Source of the DNA: Anaerolineae bacterium
GTDB taxonomy: Bacteria > Chloroflexota > Anaerolineae > JACIWP01
Length of the DNA: 43,660 nucleotides
NCBI GenBank assembly: GCA_028275445.1
Contig: JAPWUQ010000003.1
Span: 1-43,660, forward strand
Reading direction: 5' to 3'
Shown: piece by piece, positions 33,882 to 43,660 of the stretch
How the letters are laid out: each line of letters begins with the position of its first letter
Numbering within the stretch: the first letter of the stretch is position 1
Notes under the pieces: generated by a model
Databases searched by the model: none
The model's input: only the letters and a program-made list of their open reading frames with translations
What the model was told of the DNA's origin: nothing
Made by a program: the position numbers and the translations under genes

Positions 33882-35637
33882 GGAGCACCTCCCTGACGCC
33901 GCGCACGATGTACTCCGGAGAGAAGGGCCGGCCGTCGTATTTGCTGATAAAGTGTTCCAGGCGGATGCCGGTTTCCTGTCGGATCAACCGCGCCATCTGT
34001 CCCAAGGCGTTGTTCTCCACCGCAATGGTCACGCGAGCCTCCCCCAGCGCCTGCGCCACGGCCTCGGCCGGGAACGGCCACACGTCAGTAATGTGCAGGT
34101 ATTGGGCGGTCGGGCGCTCCGCGTTGAGGATGCGCAGGGCCTCCAGCGCCGGCATCACCGTGGAACCCCATCCCACCAGCATCACCGGCGCTTCCGCCGG
34201 CCCGTAGCGCTTCGGCGGGCGCATGCTCTGACGCGCGGTCTCCAGCTTCCGCAGTCGCTTGGCATTCAGCGCCACCCGGTCCTCGATCTCCTCGGCAATG
34301 CGGCCCTGGTAGTCGTGCTCGTTGCCCTCGCCCACATACACCGCCTTGGGATGGCCGGGCACGGCGCGCGGGGAAACCCCGTCCTCGGTGATCGCATAGC
34401 GGTAGTACTCCCCTTCCAGCGCATCCAGCTCCGCCGGCGAGAGCAGTTTGCCGCGCTCCACCTTCACCGCGGAAAGGTCCAGCGCCTCTGGCTCCAGGGT
34501 GCGGGAGGAAGTCGCTAGGAAATGATCCCCCAGCACAATGACGGGAGTCTGATAGGTCTCCGCCAGGTTGAAGGAGCGCCAGCCGGCCTCGAACGCCTCT
34601 TCATGCGTGCCGGGCGCCAGCACCACCCGCAGGAACTCGCCCTGCGACGCCCACAGGCTGAAAAGCAGGTCCCCCTGCTCCTGGCGGGTCGGCAGGCCGG
34701 TGGATGGGCCGGGGCGCTGCGCGTTGTAAATGACCACCGGCGTCTCGGACATGCCGGCAAAGCCCAGCGCCTCCACCATCAGGGAAAAGCCGCCGCCCGA
34801 GGTCGGGACCAGCGCACGCGCCCCCACATGGCCGGCGCCCACCGCCATGCAGATGGCCGCGATCTCGTCCTCGGTGTGCTTGACCACCAGGCCGTATTGA
34901 TTGGCATGGCCGGCCAGCCACTCCAGCACCGGCGAACCCGGCGTCATAGGGTAGCCGGCGGCGAAGCGGCATCCGCCGGCCACCGCGCCAAAGGCGAACG
35001 CCTCGTTGCCGTTCAACAGCATCCTGGACGGCGCGCCCGGGATCGGCTCGATCGTGTGGTCAAAGCCGGCGGCGTAATGCTCCAGGGCATAGCGGTAGGC
35101 GGCATCCGCCACCTTCAGGTTGGCGCTGACCATGGCTTCGCCCCGCTTGCCGAAGTTGACGCGGATGATCTCCTCGATGTACGAGAAGGGGAATTGGGTG
35201 ACGCCGGCGGCCGCGGCGGTGGCGGCGGTATTCATCATCACCGCCGCGCCGCCGATCTCCTCAGCGATTTTGCGGAGCGGCACGGGGAAGCGCTGGATAC
35301 CCCTGGCCTGCACCGCTTCCCAGATGGCGTCCTCCACCGGCATGGCTTCGTCGTAGAGGATGGCGCCGCCGGCGGGAATCTGGGGATAATGCCGGCGCAC
35401 CGCCTCCTCGGTCATGGCCAGCAGTACGTGCACGGTCTCCCGATGGGAGGTGACGGGCTCCGCGCTCACCCGGATCTGGGCGAAGTTATGCCCGCCGCGG
35501 ATGCGGGAGCGGTAATCGCGCAGGTCGAAGATGTGGAGGCCGGCGTGCGCAATCGCTTTGGCAAAGCCGGTGGCGCTGGACTCGATGCCCTGGCCGGCCT
35601 CGCCGCCCAGCAGAAAGGTCAGGTCATTTTTCGGCAT
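33874..35637 (-). CDS. 2-oxoacid:ferredoxin oxidoreductase, alpha subunit (fused gamma/alpha)
   Basis: LLGGEAGQGIESSATGFAKAIAHAGLHIFDLRDYRSRIRGGHNFAQIRVS; GNEAFAFGAVAGGCRFAAGYPMTPGSPVLEWLA; QRPGPSTGLPTRQEQGDLLF. Confidence 0.95.
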   Translation of the reverse strand: MPKNDLTFLLGGEAGQGIESSATGFAKAIAHAGLHIFDLRDYRSRIRGGHNFAQIRVSAEPVTSHRETVHVLLAMTEEAVRRHYPQIPAGGAILYDEAMPVEDAIWEAVQARGIQRFPVPLRKIAEEIGGAAVMMNTAATAAAAGVTQFPFSYIEEIIRVNFGKRGEAMVSANLKVADAAYRYALEHYAAGFDHTIEPIPGAPSRMLLNGNEAFAFGAVAGGCRFAAGYPMTPGSPVLEWLAGHANQYGLVVKHTEDEIAAICMAVGAGHVGARALVPTSGGGFSLMVEALGFAGMSETPVVIYNAQRPGPSTGLPTRQEQGDLLFSLWASQGEFLRVVLAPGTHEEAFEAGWRSFNLAETYQTPVIVLGDHFLATSSRTLEPEALDLSAVKVERGKLLSPAELDALEGEYYRYAITEDGVSPRAVPGHPKAVYVGEGNEHDYQGRIAEEIEDRVALNAKRLRKLETARQSMRPPKRYGPAEAPVMLVGWGSTVMPALEALRILNAERPTAQYLHITDVWPFPAEAVAQALGEARVTIAVENNALGQMARLIRQETGIRLEHFISKYDGRPFSPEYIVRGVREVLHA

Positions 35638-35663
35638 GCGGAACCTCCATCCATAATAGTTCG

Positions 35664-35688
35664 CGGCGATATAACCTAATTATCGCCG
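35664..35688. promoter_or_regulatory. Inverted repeat in korA upstream region (candidate operator)
   Basis: Perfect CGGCGATA-N9-TATCGCCG. Confidence 0.4.
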
Positions 35689-35733
35689 ATGCCGCCGGCG
35701 CTTCCGTAACATATCTTACCTTCTGCACCCGGT

Positions 35734-37128
35734 CTATTTCGCCGGCACATGCAGGGCGCGGCCCTGGGCGGCCAGCGCCGCCTCCACAATAGCCTCTCCC
35801 AGCGTCGGGTGGGCGTGAATGGTGGTATCAATCTCCTCCAGCGTGGCCTCCAGGTTGATGGCCAGGGTGCCCTCGAGGATCAGGTCGCTGGCATGCGGCC
35901 CGACGATGTGCAGGCCCAGTATCTCGCCGAAGCGCCGGTCGGCCACGATCTTAATGAAGCCGTTGAACTCGCCGGCGGCCACGGCCTTGCCGTTGTTCAC
36001 CAGGGCGAATTTGCCGATCATCACGTCATGGCCGGCCTGGCGCGCCTGCTCCTCGCTCATTCCCACCGTCGCCGCCTCCGGGATGGTGAAGATGCATGCC
36101 GGCACCGCTTTGTAATTGATAAAGCTCTCTTTGCCGCAGGCATTCTCGGCCGCCACCACACCCTGCCGCATCGCCACATGCGCCAGCATCGAACCGCCAA
36201 CGACATCCCCAATGGCGTAAATCCCCGGCACGTTGGTCTCCATGCGGTTGTTGACCGCGATGCCTTTGGCCGAATAATGGACGCCGGCCACGTCCAGCGC
36301 CAGGCCCTCGACGTTCGGCTTCCGCCCCACCGCCAGCAGGACATTGTCCACGGTGACATCAAACGTGCCCTGCGGCCCCTCCACGGTGCAGGTCACCGCG
36401 CCGCCCGCCGGCGCGATGCGGGTCACCCGCGAGCCGGTGTGCACGGCGATGCCCTGCTGGCCTAACGTCCAGGCCAGCGCCTCGCCGATGTCATGATCCA
36501 CGGTGGGCACCAGCCGCGGCAGAAGCTCCACCAGGGTCACCTCCACGCCGCAGATGCCGAAGAGCGCGGCGAACTCCACGCCGATCGCTCCGCCGCCGAT
36601 GATGAGGAGCCGGCGCGGCAGTTCCTGCAGGGACAGCGCCTCCGTACTGCCGATGACCTGCGGCAGGTCAATGCCCGGGATAGGCAGGCTCATGGGGCTG
36701 GAACCGGTAGCGATGATGATGCGGGTGGGCCGCAGTACCTCCACGCCCTGTGGGGTGTTGACATGCAGTTTCCACGGCTCGCTGAAACGCGCTTCGCCCT
36801 TGATGATCTCGACGCCGGCCTTTTGCAGGAGCACCTCCACCCCTCCCACCAGTTGGGCTACCACCTGGTCCTTGCGCTCCTGTGCTTTCTTCCAATCCAG
36901 CTCCACCGCGCCGGTCTTCACCCCGAACTTCTCCGCCTCGCGCGCCGTATGCAGTACCTCCGCGGTGCGGAGAAGCGCCTTGGTGGGGATACATCCCCAG
37001 TTCAAACACACTCCGCCGACGCGCTCCCGCTCGATCAGGGTCACGCGGGCGCCAAGCTGACGGGCCCGCAAAGCGGCCACATAGCCGCCCGGCCCGGCTC
37101 CGATAACAGCGATGTGCAGGTTGTCCAT
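35734..37128 (-). CDS. lpdA: Dihydrolipoyl dehydrogenase
   Basis: VIGAGPGGYVAALRARQLGARVTLIERERVGGVCLNWGCIPTKALL; HAHPTLGEAIVEAA C-terminus. Confidence 0.95.
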   Translation of the reverse strand: MDNLHIAVIGAGPGGYVAALRARQLGARVTLIERERVGGVCLNWGCIPTKALLRTAEVLHTAREAEKFGVKTGAVELDWKKAQERKDQVVAQLVGGVEVLLQKAGVEIIKGEARFSEPWKLHVNTPQGVEVLRPTRIIIATGSSPMSLPIPGIDLPQVIGSTEALSLQELPRRLLIIGGGAIGVEFAALFGICGVEVTLVELLPRLVPTVDHDIGEALAWTLGQQGIAVHTGSRVTRIAPAGGAVTCTVEGPQGTFDVTVDNVLLAVGRKPNVEGLALDVAGVHYSAKGIAVNNRMETNVPGIYAIGDVVGGSMLAHVAMRQGVVAAENACGKESFINYKAVPACIFTIPEAATVGMSEEQARQAGHDVMIGKFALVNNGKAVAAGEFNGFIKIVADRRFGEILGLHIVGPHASDLILEGTLAINLEATLEEIDTTIHAHPTLGEAIVEAALAAQGRALHVPAK

Positions 37129-37167
37129 GGTATCTATCTCCTTGCGCACAGGAATGATGGCACACGT

Positions 37168-38268
37168 TCAGGCGCGGCCGGCCGCGGCCCCCGTCCGCTG
37201 GCCGCGCAGATACTGCGAGAGTGAGACCGCCTGCCCGCCGCGGTACACCTTCACGATTTCCGCCAGGATGGAGAGAGCGATCTCCGCCGGCGTCTTGGCG
37301 CCGATATCCAACCCGATGGGGGCGTGCACCCGCTCCAAAAGCTGGCGCGGGATGCCCTCCTCCTGCTCCAGCAGTTCGAAAACGCCGCGCACCCGCCGGC
37401 GACTGCCAATCATGCCGATATAGCCGGCCGGCGAACGGATAACCGCCCGCAGGCAGGTCACGTCGTGCTGATGCCCACGGGTGATGATGACGATGTAGGT
37501 ATCGGGGTCAATGGACAGCGAGCGCAGTGCCTTGTCAAAGTGATCGCAGATGAGCTGGTCGGCCGTCGGGAAGCGAGCCGGATTGACGAAGGTAGGGCGG
37601 TCGTCAATGACGATGACGCGAAAGTCCAGCATCTTCGCCATCTGCGCCAGGGGCACGGCGATGTGGCCGGCGCCGGCGATGACCACCGTCGGACGAGCGC
37701 GGTGCACATCCACAAACCATGTCTCGCCGCTGTCGAGGAGAGTCACCAGGCCCGAACGCCGCTCTGCCAGCAGGCGCTCGACGGCCCTGCCAAAGGCGTG
37801 CGAACGTTCCTGTATGGCATCCAGTTCGTCGGGGGTAATCAGCAAATGCTGGACGGGGGCAGGCGGCAGTCGCGTCGCCAGCGCCCACGGGCCGGCCGCT
37901 TCCCCGCCCGCCAGCCGCTCCAGCAGTGGCCTCCAGTGCGCTGGCTCCTCATCGGCCGGCGGCCAGGGCTCCACCAGCACCTCCATCACTCCGCCGCAGA
38001 TACCGTCGCTTTCCAGCGATATTTCCCCGGTCAGGTCCACGCGCACAATCGCCGCCTGCCGGCTGGCGATGACATCCAGGGCCTGACGCAGGACCTCCGC
38101 CTCGCCGCATCCGCCGCCCACGGTGCCGGCATGCCGGCCTTCGGGATGGATCATCATTTTGGCCCCGACCTCGCGCGGGGTCGAGCCGGCGGTGCGGATA
38201 ATGGTCGCCAGCGCGACCGTCTGTCCCGTGTCAACGGCCTCCTTCAGAGCGGCGAAGACCTCTTCCAT
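37168..38268 (-). CDS. XdhC/CoxI family molybdoenzyme maturation protein
   Basis: VALATIIRTAGSTPREVGAKMMIHPEGRHAGTVGGGCGEAEVLRQAL; VVIAGAGHIAVPLAQMAKMLDFRVIVIDDRP; GYIGMIGSRRRV. Confidence 0.93.
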   Translation of the reverse strand: MEEVFAALKEAVDTGQTVALATIIRTAGSTPREVGAKMMIHPEGRHAGTVGGGCGEAEVLRQALDVIASRQAAIVRVDLTGEISLESDGICGGVMEVLVEPWPPADEEPAHWRPLLERLAGGEAAGPWALATRLPPAPVQHLLITPDELDAIQERSHAFGRAVERLLAERRSGLVTLLDSGETWFVDVHRARPTVVIAGAGHIAVPLAQMAKMLDFRVIVIDDRPTFVNPARFPTADQLICDHFDKALRSLSIDPDTYIVIITRGHQHDVTCLRAVIRSPAGYIGMIGSRRRVRGVFELLEQEEGIPRQLLERVHAPIGLDIGAKTPAEIALSILAEIVKVYRGGQAVSLSQYLRGQRTGAAAGRA

Positions 38269-38285
38269 CCGTCCGTCCTCCGCCC

Positions 38286-39098
38286 TCAGCACTGGCGTTC
38301 CAGCCGGCGGGCCAGGATAAGCAGAGCGTGCAGGGTAGATGTGGCGATGGCGCGCGCTTTATCGGAGATGGTGTAGCACGCCTGGACATCCAGGCGCGGG
38401 TCCACATCGCCGATTTTGATGCCCGCCGGCACCTCCGTGCCCTCGCGGATCGCGCCGCGCAGTACGCCATCAAAGGGCGCCAGCACGGGCTGGCCGGCCA
38501 CCTCTCCCAGCACCTGGCCGGCGCGCACGATACTGCAGATGTCACATTCCCAATGCACCCGGCCGGCGGCCGGCGCGCGCAGGACGCGGTCCTCGGCATG
38601 CCCTTCCACCGGCGCCGGCACCCCCGTGTCCGGCTGGGCAGACCCCTCCCAGATAATACGGGCCAGGTAATGGCCGCGATTGGTCTCGATGACCGCATGG
38701 ACATCGCGGCCGGCGGCGAACCCCGGCCCCAGCCCGATGACGATGGGAGCCATATCCATGCGCGTGCCCACGTTAGCCTTGGCCATGATGGCGTCAATCA
38801 CCGCCAGCGGCGCCAACTCCAGGGCCTGTGAGAGGTCCGGATCCACCATCAGGGCAATATCGCCGGCGGCAAGGACAGCGTCCACATCCTCCACACTGCC
38901 GGCCAGCCGGGCCGTGACACCCTCGACCTGGGCGCGGCCGTCATACACCGCGTCGCAGAAAGCGACGGTGCGGCGCACGGCCATTGGGACGGGCACCTCG
39001 GTAATGACCACGCGAAAACCGACGGTATGCAGGCACCAGGCGACCGCACTGCCCAGGTCGCCGGCGCCGCGCACAATCACAAGCTCTGGTGGAATCAT
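38286..39098 (-). CDS. yqeB: EF2563/YqeB-type selenium-dependent molybdenum hydroxylase system protein
   Basis: MIPPELVIVRGAGDLGSAVAWCLHTVGFRVVITEVPVPMAVRRTVAFCDAVYDG; ALMVDPDLSQALELAPLAVIDAIMAKANVGTRMDMAPIVIGLGPGFAAGRDVHAVIETNRGH. Confidence 0.9.
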   Translation of the reverse strand: MIPPELVIVRGAGDLGSAVAWCLHTVGFRVVITEVPVPMAVRRTVAFCDAVYDGRAQVEGVTARLAGSVEDVDAVLAAGDIALMVDPDLSQALELAPLAVIDAIMAKANVGTRMDMAPIVIGLGPGFAAGRDVHAVIETNRGHYLARIIWEGSAQPDTGVPAPVEGHAEDRVLRAPAAGRVHWECDICSIVRAGQVLGEVAGQPVLAPFDGVLRGAIREGTEVPAGIKIGDVDPRLDVQACYTISDKARAIATSTLHALLILARRLERQC

Positions 39099-39132
39099 GC
39101 TGGCTACCTCGATGGCTTCAGATAGGTATCCC

Positions 39133-40362
39133 TCACGCGCCGGCGGCCTCCCATGTCGCGCGGATGAACGCCGCGGCGCGCCGCACTCCCTCCACGCCCA
39201 GCCGGCTGTTCTCCTCCATGCAGATCCAGCCGGCAAAACCGTGCCGCTTCAGGAAAGCGAAAATATCGGCGAACGGCACCAGGCCGGTGCCCAACAGCAC
39301 ATGGTTCAGCGCGCCGCGCGTGCTGGTATCGGCGGCGTGAATGCTGACCACCTGATCGATCACCTGCTCCAGGATGGGCAGGGGATCATCCCCATAGGCG
39401 ATGGGGTTAGCGGTGTCGAAATTGATGCCGATGGTAGTGCCGCGAATGCCCCTGGCCAGCTCCAGGAAGATATGGGTGGGCTGGTCAAAATCCGTGTACT
39501 GCCAACAGCCTGGTTTCCCGTGGTTTTCCAGCACCAGGCGCACGCCGGCCTCTTTGCCGGCATCCTCGCAGGCCAGCAGTCCCTCCAGCGCCCAGCGGAT
39601 GCCGTCCCGCTCATCCAGGCCGGGATGCGCCTGGCCGGCGGTGACGCGTATCAGCTCCGCCCCCAGCAGGCCGGCGGCGCGGATATAGGCCCGCTCCTGC
39701 TCAATCTGGCGCCGGCGCTCGGCCGGGTCCGGATGGGTGAAATCGGGGTAAGAAGTGACCATCACCAGCCGCATGCCGGCCTCTTCGATAGAACGCCGCA
39801 CATCAGCCAGGTAGGCCGGCTCCAGGCTCCTCAGAAAGAGCACAGAGATATCAATGCCGTCCAGCCCGACCTCAGCACCGATGCGCGCCCATTCGCCGAT
39901 GGACATGCGCCCTTCAATAATGTCCTGGAAGAATGAGACCGGTAGACAGCTCAAGCGCATGGCGGGTCCTCCCTTGGATGCACTGCTGGTAGTGCCGATG
40001 CTCTCCGCCGCCTGACGGATGATGCGGGAGGGGTGCCGGCGGAGCATCTCGCGCGCGGCGGCCTTTTCCGGGCTGTCCGGAAGCCGGCGCAGGCTTTCCA
40101 CCACCGCCAGCCCCTGCACCACATCATGAGGGTATGCCAGGGCGCATTCGGCCAGCGGGAGCGCGGCGCCGGCCTCCCCGCGGTTCCCCAGGGTAATGAT
40201 GGCCGACATGCGCGCCTCCGGGTTCGGGTGCCGCAGGGCGTGGATGAGGCGCTCAGTGAACGTATGGCTTTGTTCCCATGCGGCGATGTCGACCCCACAA
40301 GCAGGACAGCGGACGGCATCGCGCTCCACCGGGGCAAAACATGCCGGGCAGTAGTACTGCAT
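39133..40362 (-). CDS. Zinc-ribbon + HEAT-like protein continuing in frame into sugar-phosphate isomerase/epimerase (fusion, or two proteins from an internal start at 39960)
   Basis: MQYYCPACFAPVERDAVRCPACGVDIAAWE zinc ribbon, HEAT-like repeats, then MRLSCLPVSFFQDIIEGRMSIGEWARIGAEVGLDGIDIS...LVLENHG...GINFDTANPIAYGDDP. No stop between; internal AAGGGAGG SD before the ATG at 39960. Confidence 0.75.
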   Translation of the reverse strand: MQYYCPACFAPVERDAVRCPACGVDIAAWEQSHTFTERLIHALRHPNPEARMSAIITLGNRGEAGAALPLAECALAYPHDVVQGLAVVESLRRLPDSPEKAAAREMLRRHPSRIIRQAAESIGTTSSASKGGPAMRLSCLPVSFFQDIIEGRMSIGEWARIGAEVGLDGIDISVLFLRSLEPAYLADVRRSIEEAGMRLVMVTSYPDFTHPDPAERRRQIEQERAYIRAAGLLGAELIRVTAGQAHPGLDERDGIRWALEGLLACEDAGKEAGVRLVLENHGKPGCWQYTDFDQPTHIFLELARGIRGTTIGINFDTANPIAYGDDPLPILEQVIDQVVSIHAADTSTRGALNHVLLGTGLVPFADIFAFLKRHGFAGWICMEENSRLGVEGVRRAAAFIRATWEAAGA

Positions 40363-40515
40363 GGCCTTCCGTTGACGCCTTTGGCGAGTGTTCGCTCCCA
40401 GTATACCATAAGTTCGCCCATCGCGCACGCGCGCCGGCCTTCTTTCGCTCTTTTCCGCCCCGCGCCGGCTGTGGTACAATATGGGCGCCAGGAAACGCCC
40501 GGCACAGGAGGACCC

Positions 40516-42270
40516 ATGCCCATCCGCATTCTGCCCCCGGAAGTGGCCAGCCGCATCGCCGCCGGCGAAGTAGTGGAGCGGCCGGCCTCGGTGGTCAAAG
40601 AACTGCTGGAAAACGCCATTGACGCCGGCGCGCGGGACATCCAGATCGAGGTGGAAGAGGGAGGCCTGCGCCTGATCCGCGTCTCCGACGACGGATGCGG
40701 CATCCCCGCCGGCGAGGTGGAGCTGGCCTTCGCCCGCCACGCCACCAGCAAGCTCTCCGACGTGGAGGACCTGAACCGCATCGTCACCCTCGGGTTTCGC
40801 GGCGAGGCGCTGGCCAGCATCGCCGCCGTCTCCCGGGTCGAGATGTCCACCCGCTCCGCGGACGAGGAGGTCGGCACACAGCTTTCCCTGGAAGCCGGCG
40901 AGATTGTGCGCCGGCGCCCGGTGGGCCGGCCGCCCGGCACCAGCATCACGGTCGAGAACCTGTTCTTCAACGTGCCGGCGCGGCGCAAGTTTCTGCGCTC
41001 CCCGCTGACCGAGGCCGGCCACATCCAGGAGATCGTCACCTATTACGCCATGGCCTACCCGGCGCGCCGCATCTCCCTGACCCATAACGGCCGGCCCATC
41101 TTCCGCTCCCCCGGCACGGGCAACCTGCTGGATGTGCTCCTGGAGATACACGGGCCGGAGACCGCCGGCGCCCTGCTCCCCATCCAGACCACCGCGGAGG
41201 AACCTTCTCCGGTCATGGTATCGGGGTACGTCAGCCCGCCGGCGCTCCATCGCGCCGACCGCCGACACATGGTGTTCTTCGTCAACGGCCGCTGGGTGCG
41301 GGATAAGGCGCTGGCCTATGCCGTCCTGCAGGCCTATCACACCCTCCTGCCGGCCAACCGCTTCCCCATCGCCGTCGTGCAAATTCACCTCGACCCGGCG
41401 GAGGTGGATGTGAACGTGCACCCCACCAAGACCGAGGTGCGCTTCCGCGCCGCCGGCGAGGTCTTCCGCGCCGTCCAGCGCCAGGTGCGCGCTGCCCTGG
41501 TCCAGCAGGCGCCGGCCGCCCCCCAGTTCCACGTCCCTGGCTGGGGAGAGCGGCCCAGCCCATCCGCGGAAATCGTCGCCCGCCAGCAGATGCTGATGAG
41601 CGCCGGCCGGAGCGCGGTCGAACATGCCCTGCGCCTCATCCCGCCGGCCGAAGAGCCTGCCCCCGAGCCGGCCGGCACTCCCCCATCCCGGCTCCCCATC
41701 CTGCGCGTCGTCGGCCAGGTGCGGCAGATGTACATCATCGCCGAGGGCCCCGACGGGCTGTACCTCATTGACCAGCACGCGGCGCACGAGCGCGTCCTGT
41801 ACGAGCAGATGCTCTCCCAGGCGACCGCCGGCGTGCCCCTCTCCCAGGCCCTGCTGGAGCCGCAGGTGGTGCCGGTGGACCTGCGTCAGCAGGATGTCAT
41901 ACGCACGTATGACGAGGAACTGCGCTGGGTCGGCTTCGAGCTGGAGCCGTTCGGCGAAGGTGCGTTCCTCCTGCGGGCTGTGCCGGCGGTGCTGGCCGGC
42001 CGGCAGGACCCCCGCACCGCGCTCTATGAGGTGCTGGAAGAGCTGGAGCGCGGGGAAACCCCGCTGGCGCGCCGCAAAGATGCCGCTGTCATGGCCGCGG
42101 TGTGCAAGCGCGGCGCGGTGAAGGCCGGCCAAACCCTCAGCCACGAGGAAATGACGGAGCTGGTGCGCCGGTTGGAAGCCACATCCTCCCCGCAAACCTG
42201 CCCCCACGGCCGGCCGACCATGATTCATCTCAGCGCGGAAGCCCTGGCGCGCCAGTTCCTGCGCTCCTGA
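40516..42270 (+). CDS. mutL: DNA mismatch repair protein MutL
   Basis: [87 protein letters not shown]. Confidence 0.97.
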   Translation: MPIRILPPEVASRIAAGEVVERPASVVKELLENAIDAGARDIQIEVEEGGLRLIRVSDDGCGIPAGEVELAFARHATSKLSDVEDLNRIVTLGFRGEALASIAAVSRVEMSTRSADEEVGTQLSLEAGEIVRRRPVGRPPGTSITVENLFFNVPARRKFLRSPLTEAGHIQEIVTYYAMAYPARRISLTHNGRPIFRSPGTGNLLDVLLEIHGPETAGALLPIQTTAEEPSPVMVSGYVSPPALHRADRRHMVFFVNGRWVRDKALAYAVLQAYHTLLPANRFPIAVVQIHLDPAEVDVNVHPTKTEVRFRAAGEVFRAVQRQVRAALVQQAPAAPQFHVPGWGERPSPSAEIVARQQMLMSAGRSAVEHALRLIPPAEEPAPEPAGTPPSRLPILRVVGQVRQMYIIAEGPDGLYLIDQHAAHERVLYEQMLSQATAGVPLSQALLEPQVVPVDLRQQDVIRTYDEELRWVGFELEPFGEGAFLLRAVPAVLAGRQDPRTALYEVLEELERGETPLARRKDAAVMAAVCKRGAVKAGQTLSHEEMTELVRRLEATSSPQTCPHGRPTMIHLSAEALARQFLRS

Positions 42271-42326
42271 AGGACGGGAACCGGGGAAAGGGACACCGCA
42301 GTGCCACACCCTCTTTCCAGCCGCAA

Positions 42327-42356
42327 TTGTACCGGGCAGGCGTTCTGTGGTATAAT
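42327..42356 (+). promoter_or_regulatory. Promoter of the bifunctional nuclease gene
   Basis: TTGTAC (42327-42332), 18 nt, TATAAT (42351-42356). Confidence 0.6.
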
Positions 42357-42407
42357 GATGTCAGCCGGCGGGACCACGCCGGCAGGCAGCGCATGAGGAG
42401 GCATGAA

Positions 42408-42917
42408 ATGATCCGAGTGGTGGTGGACAGCATCCGGGTGAGCCTGATGTCCCAACACCGCGTCGTCGTGCTGCGCGAAGTAGACGGAGACCGCTACCTG
42501 CCCATCTGGATCGGGCCGTTCGAGGCGGATTCCATAACCATCGAGCTCCAGGGCGTGCCGATGGCGCGGCCCCTGACCCACGACCTGCTCAAGTCCATCC
42601 TGGAAGAGCTGGGGGCGGAGGTGCAGTACGTCATCGTCAATGACCTGCGGGACGACACCTTCTACGCCCGCATCATCCTGGATGTCAACGGCGAGCGCCA
42701 CGAGATTGACTCCCGCCCCAGCGACGCCATCGCGTTGGCCGTGCGGGTCAAGGCGCCCATTTATGTGGCTCCCCATGTCATGGATGAGGCCGGCATCCTC
42801 TCCGAATCCGCCGAACAGGCCCCCGAACTCTCCGAGGAAGAGGAAGAGAACCTCTCCATCTTCGAGGAGTTCCTGGAGAACCTGGACCTGGGCGACGAAG
42901 AGGAGGACAAGAAGTAG
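42408..42917 (+). CDS. Bifunctional nuclease family protein (DUF151)
   Basis: [72 protein letters not shown]...[22 protein letters not shown]. Confidence 0.95.
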   Translation: MIRVVVDSIRVSLMSQHRVVVLREVDGDRYLPIWIGPFEADSITIELQGVPMARPLTHDLLKSILEELGAEVQYVIVNDLRDDTFYARIILDVNGERHEIDSRPSDAIALAVRVKAPIYVAPHVMDEAGILSESAEQAPELSEEEEENLSIFEEFLENLDLGDEEEDKK

Positions 42918-42977
42918 CGCCGGCCGGCGAGACGAACCAGCACTGCCCATCCACACCAGGCTGGACGAGGGAATGGG

Positions 42978-43660
42978 ATGATGGAAACGCGCGTGGAAGG
43001 GGATCACCTCCCGCCGCAGAACATCGAAGCCGAGGAAGCAGTCCTCGGCTCATTGTTAATTGACCCGGACGCGGTCATCAAGGTCGCGCCCATCCTGCGC
43101 GCCGACGATTTCTACCGCGTCAAAAACGGCTGGATCTACCAGGCCATTCTGGACCTGCATCAGCGCAACGAGCCGATAGATTTCCTCAGCGTCAGCGCGG
43201 AGCTGGAGCGCCGCGGGCAGTTGGATGAAGTGGGCGGCCGGTCGTATCTGGCCTCGCTCTATAACACGACGCCGACCAGCCTGCATGTGGAGCACTACGC
43301 CCGCATCGTGGAGCGCACGGCTGTCCTGCGCCGGCTCATCTCCGCCGCCGGCCAGATCGTGCAGATGGTCTACGAGGCCGGCGGGGACGTGGACAACATC
43401 ATTGACCGCGCCGAACAGCTCATCTTCGGCGTCTCGGAACGCCGCCTGCGCCGCGACCTGGTCCCCCTGCGCCAGCTCATGGAGGAATATTTCGAGCGGC
43501 TGGACTATCTGTACCGACACCAGGGGGAAATCATCGGCATCCCCACTGGCTTCCATCAACTGGACAAGCTCCTGGGCGGGCTTCAGCGTTCCGACCTCAT
43601 CATCGTCGCTGGCCGGCCCGGCACCGGCAAGACCAGCTTCGCCCTCAGCATCGCGCGCAA
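42978..43660 (+). CDS. dnaB: Replicative DNA helicase DnaB, N-terminal part (truncated by window end)
   Basis: Direct translation: LPPQNIEAEEAVLGSLLIDPDAVIKVAPILRADDFYRVKNGWIYQAILDLHQRNEPIDFLSVSAELE...GIPTGFHQLDKLLGGLQRSDLIIVAGRPGTGKTSFALSIAR. Missing from the ORF track because no stop is in the window. Confidence 0.96.
   Translation, partial: MMETRVEGDHLPPQNIEAEEAVLGSLLIDPDAVIKVAPILRADDFYRVKNGWIYQAILDLHQRNEPIDFLSVSAELERRGQLDEVGGRSYLASLYNTTPTSLHVEHYARIVERTAVLRRLISAAGQIVQMVYEAGGDVDNIIDRAEQLIFGVSERRLRRDLVPLRQLMEEYFERLDYLYRHQGEIIGIPTGFHQLDKLLGGLQRSDLIIVAGRPGTGKTSFALSIAR

Noticed and set aside
39133-42309. 1058-aa minus-strand ORF spanning the whole of mutL
   Set aside because: The part above 40362 is antisense to an unmistakable MutL; it is open because of GC-rich codon bias. 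Only the 39133-40362 part has recognisable domains.

Overview
The window is 43.7 kb of GC-rich bacterial chromosome. Gene content and sequence style suggest an anaerobic Chloroflexota/Anaerolineae-like organism, but that is inference only. I see no rRNA, tRNA, CRISPR array, transposase or phage genes. About 40 protein-coding genes can be supported. Housekeeping genes: miaA (partial), yraN, rnhB, rplS, mutL, a bifunctional-nuclease-family gene and dnaB (partial, 3' edge, absent from the ORF track because it has no stop in the window). Metabolic blocks: MttB-family methyltransferase; Fe-alcohol dehydrogenase / hybrid kinase / small His-Cys protein / tungsten aldehyde:ferredoxin oxidoreductase / FGase-like hydrolase directon; NarX/NarL-like two-component pair; ECF transporter (S-A-A-T); SAM-I riboswitch upstream of a cystathionine gamma-synthase / aspartokinase / unknown HAD-like operon; yqeB-xdhC-lpd-korA-korB operon. 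The most interesting items are: (1) the ADH-kinase-AOR-amidohydrolase directon; (2) a predicted GH-A glycosidase + M23 peptidase + golvesin-like fusion protein without an obvious signal peptide; (3) an unknown HAD-like gene apparently inside a SAM-riboswitch operon; (4) a zinc-ribbon/HEAT ORF that runs in frame, without a stop, into a sugar-phosphate isomerase having its own internal Shine-Dalgarno and ATG; (5) strong over-use of the palindrome GCCGGC; (6) palindrome-rich non-coding DNA flanking the two-component operon. None is proven to be a new system; all assignments were made by eye without database searches.
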